A stretch of 64,000 nucleotides of DNA from Imbricaverruca yamaguchii. Lineage: Eukaryota > Arthropoda > Thecostraca > Neoverrucidae. This document shows positions 57,917 to 64,000 of this stretch, piece by piece. Position 1 is the stretch's first letter, and every line of letters begins with the position of its first letter. The stretch lies in contig JAOTOL010001644.1 of NCBI GenBank assembly GCA_034440575.1, positions 3,816,160 to 3,880,159 of the forward strand. The letters run 5' to 3'. The notes below the pieces were generated by a model, which worked only from the letters and a program-made list of their open reading frames with translations, searched no databases and was not told where the DNA came from. The position numbers were made by a program, and so were the translations under genes.

Positions 57917-60900
57917 CTACAGACCCATCAAGTCCAGCAGACTGTTGAGCTTGCCGCTGATATAGTCTGCGTGTGTGGGCCGCAGCTGGTCAAGCAGCTC
58001 GGCCGGCAGGCCGGTCGGGCCGCAGCGGACGGCCAGCAGCGCGCCACACACGGCGCCGCTGACGGTCGTGTGGCCGCCGCGCAGCGTCACCTCGGTCACC
58101 AGCCGCCGCCAGAGGGCCGGCTCCGGAGTACAGCTGCGGCGGAGCGCCCACACGGCCGCGGAGAGCGCCGTCAGCACCCCGCCGTCACAGTCTGGCGCCG
58201 CTCTGGGGGCGCGGTACGGGTAACCACAGTGCAGCTGGGACCGGCTACGGGTGGTTACGGTACAGCTGGGGGTGGTTACAGTACAGCTGGGGGTGGTTAC
58301 AGTACAGCTGGGGGTGGTTACAGTACAGCTGGGGGTGGTTACAGTACAGCTGCGGCGGAGCGCCCACACGGCCGCGGAGAGCGCCGTCAGCACACCGCCG
58401 TCACAGTCGGGCGCCGCTCTGGGGACGCGGTACGGGTCACCACAGTGCAGCTGGGACCGGCTAGGGGTGGTTACAGTACAGCTGGGGGTGGTTACAGTAC
58501 AGCTGGGGGTGGTTGTAAGCTGGGGTGGTTACAGTACAGCTGCGGCGGAGCGCCCACACGGCCGCGGAGAGCGCCGTCAGCACCCCGCCGTCAGTCTGGC
58601 GCCGCTCTGGGGACGCGGTACGGGTCACCACAGTGCAGCTGGGACCGGCTAGGGGTGGTTACGGTACAGCTGCGGCGGAGCGCCCACACGGCCGCGGAGA
58701 GCGCCGTCAGCACCCCGCCGTCACAGTCTGGCGCCGCTCTGGGGACGCGGTACGGGTCACCACAGTGCAGCTGGGACCGGCTACGGGTGGTTACAGTACA
58801 GCTTGGAGGGCTACGGGTGGTCGCGGTACAGCTGGGACGGCTACGGGTGGTCGCGGTACAGCTGGGGCGGCTGCGGGTGATCACTACAGCTGAGGATGGG
58901 CACCTGGTCACCATGGTACAGCTAGGGACGGGTACGGATCAGTGTTAAATTATTCGTGAAATAGGGTGGAATATATCACTTATTGAGCACTCGATCGACA
59001 TCCTTCTCCAACAAGTATCAACATCCTGCTCCTTGATGCATGCTTATGAAGTCTACATGTCTCCTTTCTAACAGTATCTCGCTGATCAGTATCATGTCCA
59101 TGCTCTCGATAAGGTATGGTAATACACGAATATTCCGTAATGTCTCAAATGCAGCTCTTCCTAAATTGTGAATCTCAAAACAAATAATAAGGTGGGTCAT
59201 AAGTACCTACACCATTGGCTCAAATATGAGTCTGAGAGACATTTTAAGCATTTTAAATGACACTAATCACATGACAAATTTCGACATCATATTGTGCTCG
59301 TTTCAACATCTCACACCTAACGAGAAACCATTGTTTTAACCCTGGTACGGATGGTCACGATACAGCTGGGAACGGAGCATTTCCGATCATTTTGGATAAC
59401 CTGGGCTAGGTACAACTTCCGGTGCAGCTGGGCCGCCGTCCCACGATGGTTGGGACTGGACGCAATGAAAGTGCACAGAGGTGTAGACACACGTAGTAAA
59501 CGTAGTACGACACTGTTGAACTTTTATAGGCAGACCAACAGGGTAGTACGCGCTGCATCTGCGCAGTATTCGTCTGCCGCTCTGATATCTCACATCGTGT
59601 CCATCTCATGCATCATATGCATGAGACACCGCATCATCCCATATACGTCAGATCCATCTCCCACATGCCGCATACATACATCCATCTACGAGGCGCGTAA
59701 CTCACACATCCTTCCCTCGGTCTACGAAGCACTCGTGGAGCACCTCGCGGTCCCGTTCGACCGTGAGGAACTTCTGGCCCAGCCGGTCGGCCTCGGCCAG
59801 CAGCCGGTCTGTGGAGTCCGCGCCGTCTCCGCCGCCCTGCAGCAGCTGCGCCACCATCGCCGCCAGCGCCACACACGCCGCCACACACAGCCGGTGCGCG
59901 TGTGTGGTGAGGCACACCCGCTGGGCGTTACCGGCCACCTCGGACAGGTCGTGGAAGCGCGGCACACCTGCCGACGGCGGAGCCAGGCGCGGATCGTCAC
60001 CATCAGTCTGAACACTGCCACCACTAAATGGAGCACACCACACCAGTCATGGAGGACACCACGCCAGTCATGGAGGACACCACGCCAGTCATGGAGGACA
60101 CCACACCAGTCATGGAGGACACTACACCAGTCATGGAACACATGAGGCATCAGTTACAGACCACACCAGCCATGAAGCAGGCGTCAGTATAACCAATACC
60201 AGCGTCAGCACACCACACCACGCATGGAATATGTCTGCAGTCTGCACATTATCACCGGTACCATCTACGCCATGCCCTATTCACGAAACATAGCGACCAG
60301 TTCTAACGCTATCAGCACCAGATGACAAGCCACGGGCATCGTCCAGATGAAAGGACAACACATTTGCCACCAGTTAGTGTCACTGCATAGCTATCACAGA
60401 CCAGTGAGACCGGCCATAGACCGGGGCGGAGCGGGGCGGGGCGGAGCGGGGCAGAGGACATCGCCCACCCCACGCCAGTGACGACACTCACCGCAGACCA
60501 GCGCCATGGGCAGACAGCCGTCGTCGGCGGCCGGCAGGTCCGGCGGCGTGCGCGCCGGACTGCGGTCGCCGGCGGAGCCAGCCGCGTCGGCGGCGAGTCG
60601 CGCGGCCACGTGCGGCGCCTCGGTGAAGCCGGCCGTCTCGATGGAGCGGACCACGTGCAGGTCAGCGGACGGTCGCCGCGCGTCGGCCAGCTCTGGCAGG
60701 CCGCGGCCGCGCCAGCTGTGCAGCCGCTGCGCCAGGTCCAGCTCGTCCAGAACACCGCCCCAGTGCAGCAGCGAGTCCAGCGTCACCAGCTGACACACAC
60801 ACAGCCACAGAGTCAGCAGTCTGGACACGGTCATAGAGTTGGCAGTGCACACACACGCACACGCACAGAGTCCGCAGCTGAGACACAGGAGAAAGTCACC

Positions 60901-62529
60901 CACCGGGACATGTTCGGTCTGGCCAGACGGGAGTGTGTGCTGTCTGACCAGACGGGAGTTCGTGCGGTCTGGCACCATCAAGTTCGTATGGTTAGCAAGA
61001 AAATCGACGCGCTGAGCAGCGTTCCTGCCGTTAAGTTCGCACAAAAGCTACTTCGGCCAGACCGCACACACTCCCGCCCTACCAGATGATACACACTCCG
61101 GTCTCACCAGGCAACATACACCCCCGTCTGGCCAGACAACCCACTCCCGTCTGGCCAGACAACACATGGCTAGGCAGCACACCCCGTCTGGCCAGACAAC
61201 ACACATTCCCGCCTGACCAGGCAACACATACTTCCGTCTCACCGGGGCGCAACTACCGTTATCGGTCTGCAGCGTCGCCCTCACCAGCAGGTCTGTGCTA
61301 GCCGTCCAGTCGCCACACTCACCAGCAGGTCTATGTTGGCCGTCCAGTCGCCGCACTCACCAGCAGGTCTGTGTTGGCCGTCCAGTCGCCGTCTCGGTAT
61401 CGGATTCGCCTCTCGTCGCGCACTGTGTCGGACAGTGTGTAGTTGGGCCGGTAGTAGAAGCGGCACTGGTCCCTGGTGAGGCCGTCGGTCGCCAGACCCA
61501 GCGCGTCGCCCAGCGCCGCGCCCAGCACCATGCTGACCAGCGCCTCCCGCAGCCGGTCGGGCCCCAGCTGAGGCGCGCTCTGCGGCGGCAGCAGGGGCGT
61601 GCGCGTGCGCGCGCCCGTCGCCACCGTCTGAGCCTGCAGCTGGGCGAACTGGCCGCGGGCCGGCGCGTTCTTCCTGATGAACACTGGCACCGCGGCGGCA
61701 GCGGCGGCCGGCGCGCGTGGAGCCGCTTTACGCAGCTGCGCCAGCACGTTGTCGGAGCCGGCGTCGTAGATGGTGCTCAGGAACTTGTTGCCGTCGACGA
61801 GCAGCACCGATAGCGAGTCGCACGCACCCAGGGAGGTAGGCAGCAGTGACAGCTGGTTGTTGGAGGCGTTCAGCTTGCACAGGCACGGAATCAGACCGAT
61901 GTCGTCGGGCAGCCGCCTGAACCGGTTGTTAGCCAGGTCCAGCACCGCCAGTCGGCGCAACTTGACGATGTTGCGCGGCAGCGTCTCTATCATGTTGTAG
62001 CTCACGTTCAGCTCCTCCAAATGGAAGAACAGCGCCAGACTCTCGGGCAGCTCTCTGATCCGGTTATGGCTGAGGTTAAGGTGCTGTAAGTGTGGCAGTC
62101 GCAGAGGCAGTTCCACTGGCACGCTCGTGATCAGGTTGAAGGAAGCATTCACGCGTTCATACAAAGAAACTTCGTCAATCAAGTCCCACGGAAGATCCGT
62201 TCGACAGCCTTCAATGTCTTCTCCCTGCACATGCTGAAAGCAAATGGACATCATGATAACCTATATTTGAAACAAGAAACGTCAGTTTGGGGCAGCATCG
62301 ATGTCACAGGTCACATAGCGCCCATAACTTCGCCACTTGAAGTGAGAAGCGGACACCGCTCGGAGAGTAAGCTCGACTTACGAAGCATCAAAACTGAGGC
62401 ATGAGAACCAGACATGGGTCTTACCTTGATGTACGACGAATATGACAGCTTTCTGCTGATATCCATCTCTCGCTTATTTGCCAGAGATTCAACCAAGACA
62501 TCTTGATGTTGACCATGACTGTTTCCCAT
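57917..62529 (-). CDS. LRR protein fused to an ADP-ribosylglycohydrolase-like domain
   Basis: Exons 62529-62425, 61361-62233, 60492-60789, 59726-59967 and 57917-58234 (all read on the minus strand) join in phase to 611 residues, ending at a TAG. It begins MGNS, a possible N-myristoylation start. Residues about 61-188 hold five or six leucine-rich repeats (LPHLQHLNLSHNRIRELP, HLEELNVSYNMIETLP, LAVLDLANNRFRRLP). An Ala/Pro-rich linker follows. From about 263 the ADP-ribosylglycohydrolase fold starts: MVLGAALGDALGLATDG, GDWTANTDLL (319-323), DDGCLPMALVCG (about 416-426), and TLRGGHTTVSGAVCGALL (559-563). Active family members have TDDT at the first site and GGDxDT at the last; here they are TANT and GGHTTV, so the Mg-binding aspartates are gone and catalysis is unlikely. 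A binding or scaffold role is inference. I do not know a named orthologue. Confidence 0.88.
58130..58935. repeat. Array carrying exon 5 of the LRR/ADPRH gene, partial exon in four copies
   Basis: The first 100 or so bases of exon 5 (58234 downward: CTGCACTGTGGTTACCCGTA to GGGCGCTCCGCCGCAGCTGT) recur nearly unchanged three more times upstream, at about 58,340-58,460, 58,535-58,650 and 58,665-58,780. Each is preceded by the same GCCGGTCCCAG acceptor. Between them are 21-bp units of GTACAGCTGGGGGTGGTTAC. The copies translate identically (CDGGVLTALSAAVWALRR), with Y-to-D and A-to-V changes. Confidence 0.92.
58940..59344. mobile_element. hAT-like MITE, long form, in the LRR/ADPRH gene
   Basis: Ends CAGTGTTAAATTATTCGTGA and CATTGTTTTAACCCTG are inverted (CAGTGTTAAA / CAGGGTTAAA). 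GTACGGAT stands on both sides (58,932-58,939 and 59,345-59,352), a perfect 8-bp target duplication. It matches the copy at 48,478-48,733 but has about 150 extra bases in the middle. No transposase. Confidence 0.88.
60025..60140. repeat. 21-bp minisatellite upstream of LRR/ADPRH exon 4
   Basis: Five units of CAGTCATGGAGGACACCAC. It lies about 60 bp outside the exon 4 acceptor (59,967) and does not contain exon bases. Confidence 0.9.
60900..61230. repeat. Degenerate array in LRR/ADPRH intron 2
   Basis: Variants of TCTGGCCAGACGGGAGTGTG and, in the other direction, CCCGTCTGGCCAGACAACAC recur about ten times. TCTGGCCAGA is palindromic. Confidence 0.8.
61265..61390. repeat. 38-bp triplication carrying the LRR/ADPRH exon 2 donor
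   Basis: On the minus strand GGCGACTGGACGGCCAACAC then AGACCTGCTGGTGAGTGC occurs three times. The outer copy is the true end of exon 2 (61361) with its GTGAGT donor; 30 exon bases are in each unit. The repeated codons are those of the altered catalytic motif. Confidence 0.93.
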
Positions 62530-64000
62530 GGTATTTTACTGGATATTTCTGAAAAAAATACACATATCACATAAAAAGAACAGCAATAACACGAGCACAT
62601 GCAGTAGTATGACCCCTCAAAGCACGGCCAAACTGTGGTACAGTTCCTCCGATAGTCGCTCGGCATAGCACCGCCCAGCTGCATGTGGTCTCCAAGCTCT
62701 GACTGGCAGCATCCACGTTGCCATGCATGTTCTGCGACTGATATTGTGTGATGATGTGCAGCTCAACCCTATCGGTGGTGGCTCCAGTCTCGGTGATCTG
62801 GAATTCATTTTTGGCAGGGTGAAGGGCATCGACTCACGACGGCAAAACCCTTCATGGTGTCGAAGCAAGAGACAATCCTATGTGTTGCAAATGATGTTGA
62901 AATGTGAAAAGAATAGAAACCATGCCAGTTCAACATGTCTTCCCCAATGGGTGCAAAATGACCCTTGATGTCGACATGCCCCTAAACTCCAATCCACCAC
63001 CATCAACTTAAATGCACAGTAAGTGCATTGATCACTACTGTCATATGCCGAAACAAGCCGACAATGTTTTGGACCAGAGATGGTGAAAGGAGCAGATTCT
63101 GGTTCCAAAATCAGTGAGAAATAGTGCAGTGCCGACGTGACCCGGTATCAGGCGACCTTTTGGGAATGAATATCCATTGGTTTAGCTCATCTACTTATGC
63201 ATGTCATTTATTCTGGATTTAATCTGCTACCTGCCACGTCAGTGAATTGGTGGACCGATTTAAACAAGCGGCATCAATGATGGACTACAGCGGTATCCTT
63301 GTGTGACCACAGCATCTGGCCTATCACTGTTACAGGGTCGACTGACCTACAGGTTGACACAATGTTCACATGACCCCAAGAACGTCAGCAAATCCCGAAA
63401 CCTGAGCCTCAGAAAGTTCATCTTTACATGTTGGACACCAAACAGTGCCAAGACTGGACCTGTGTCATCCAGTGATGTGTGTGTCTGCTCTTATTGTGAG
63501 CTTGCTTCACAATCTGAGAGCAATTTAGCAGATTATTATGATGCTAAGCACAATAACCAATACTGTACAGTGTCAGATAATCTACTGACTATGACTGTGT
63601 GCTTTCAATCAGTCATATTTACTTTTCCTTGCAAATTATTTCTATAGTAACAACACAGATGGGGAGTGTCCTGATTTCAATGTACCTTATTCCAATCACC
63701 ACACACTGAGAACATCCAGACCAAAAACATGCTTCATCTCTTTCAGATGCTTCATTTCTTTCAGATCTGTATTGTTGAAGCATCTTGATGTTATAAGGTG
63801 GTCAGCTGCACTCAGAATACCATGCATGGTGTAACTACCCACTTATGGAGACATGAATACAAGCATCCATCATATGAACTGTTTGCATGTTTGCATGTTT
63901 GCATACAGCCCATGGTTTAACAATAATCTGATAACAATCTGGTACCAAAAAAAGGTATTTATAATAGCATCAGCTACACAAAGGGTGGGTGGTTGCAGGC
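62530..64000. other. Upstream flank of the LRR/ADPRH gene
   Basis: AT-rich, no exon recognised. CATGCCCCTAAACTCCAATC at 62,970-62,995 resembles CACCCCTAAACTCCAATAAC at 48,960 and may be a repeat tail. Confidence 0.45.

Noticed and set aside
57770..58948. 392-codon plus-strand frame
   Set aside because: Antisense of the repeated LRR/ADPRH exon and its array.
59018..59200. Possible LINE endonuclease remnant
   Set aside because: The stretch lies inside the long MITE form and the resemblance was too weak.

Overview
The window is nuclear DNA of an animal, most likely an arthropod and plausibly a crustacean. The evidence is spliced genes with orthologues across Metazoa, GC-rich exons in AT-rich flanks, CCTAA/TTAGG-like tracts near 12 kb, CR1-type LINEs, a P/THAP-like transposon relic, hAT MITEs and very many minisatellites. 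The species cannot be fixed from the sequence. There are no bacterial operons and no CRISPR array.

Four protein-coding genes can be rebuilt by joining exons whose reading phases agree. (1) PIGG, the GPI ethanolamine-phosphate transferase 2, lies on the minus strand at 11,290-2,270. Ten exons are found, including two 5' exons shorter than 60 codons; the last exon is not seen. (2) TTLL1, a tubulin polyglutamylase subunit, lies on the minus strand at 39,868-38,654, with its whole coding region in one exon. (3) TSR1, a pre-40S ribosome assembly factor, lies on the plus strand at 47,097-56,529 in thirteen exons that sum to an unbroken frame of 804 or 810 residues; one intron begins with GC. (4) A leucine-rich-repeat protein fused to an ADP-ribosylglycohydrolase fold lies on the minus strand at 62,529-57,917, with five exons and 611 residues. 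Its metal-binding aspartates are replaced, so it looks like a pseudoenzyme.

Layout: 0.2-1.9 kb broken LINE; 2.3-11.3 kb PIGG; 11.5-11.7 kb a near-perfect hairpin holding a hammerhead-like core; 12.4-14.0 kb P/THAP transposon relic; 14.2 kb tRNA-like SINE head; 16.7-21.2 kb nearly complete CR1 LINE; 22-36 kb mostly minisatellites with no gene recognised; 36-38 kb SINE and a dispersed duplication; 38.6-39.9 kb TTLL1; 43.1-43.6 kb hAT MITE; 44-47 kb AT-rich spacer; 47-56.5 kb TSR1; 57.9-62.5 kb LRR/ADPRH gene; the rest is spacer.

The most notable pattern is that minisatellites in the three spliced genes repeatedly begin exactly at a splice junction. Their repeat units contain the junction itself: a donor or acceptor plus 5 to about 100 bases of the neighbouring exon. 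At least eight boundaries show this, so these introns seem to have grown by tandem duplication across exon edges, leaving rows of near-identical decoy splice sites. The genes have unrelated housekeeping or signalling roles; what they share is this intron structure.
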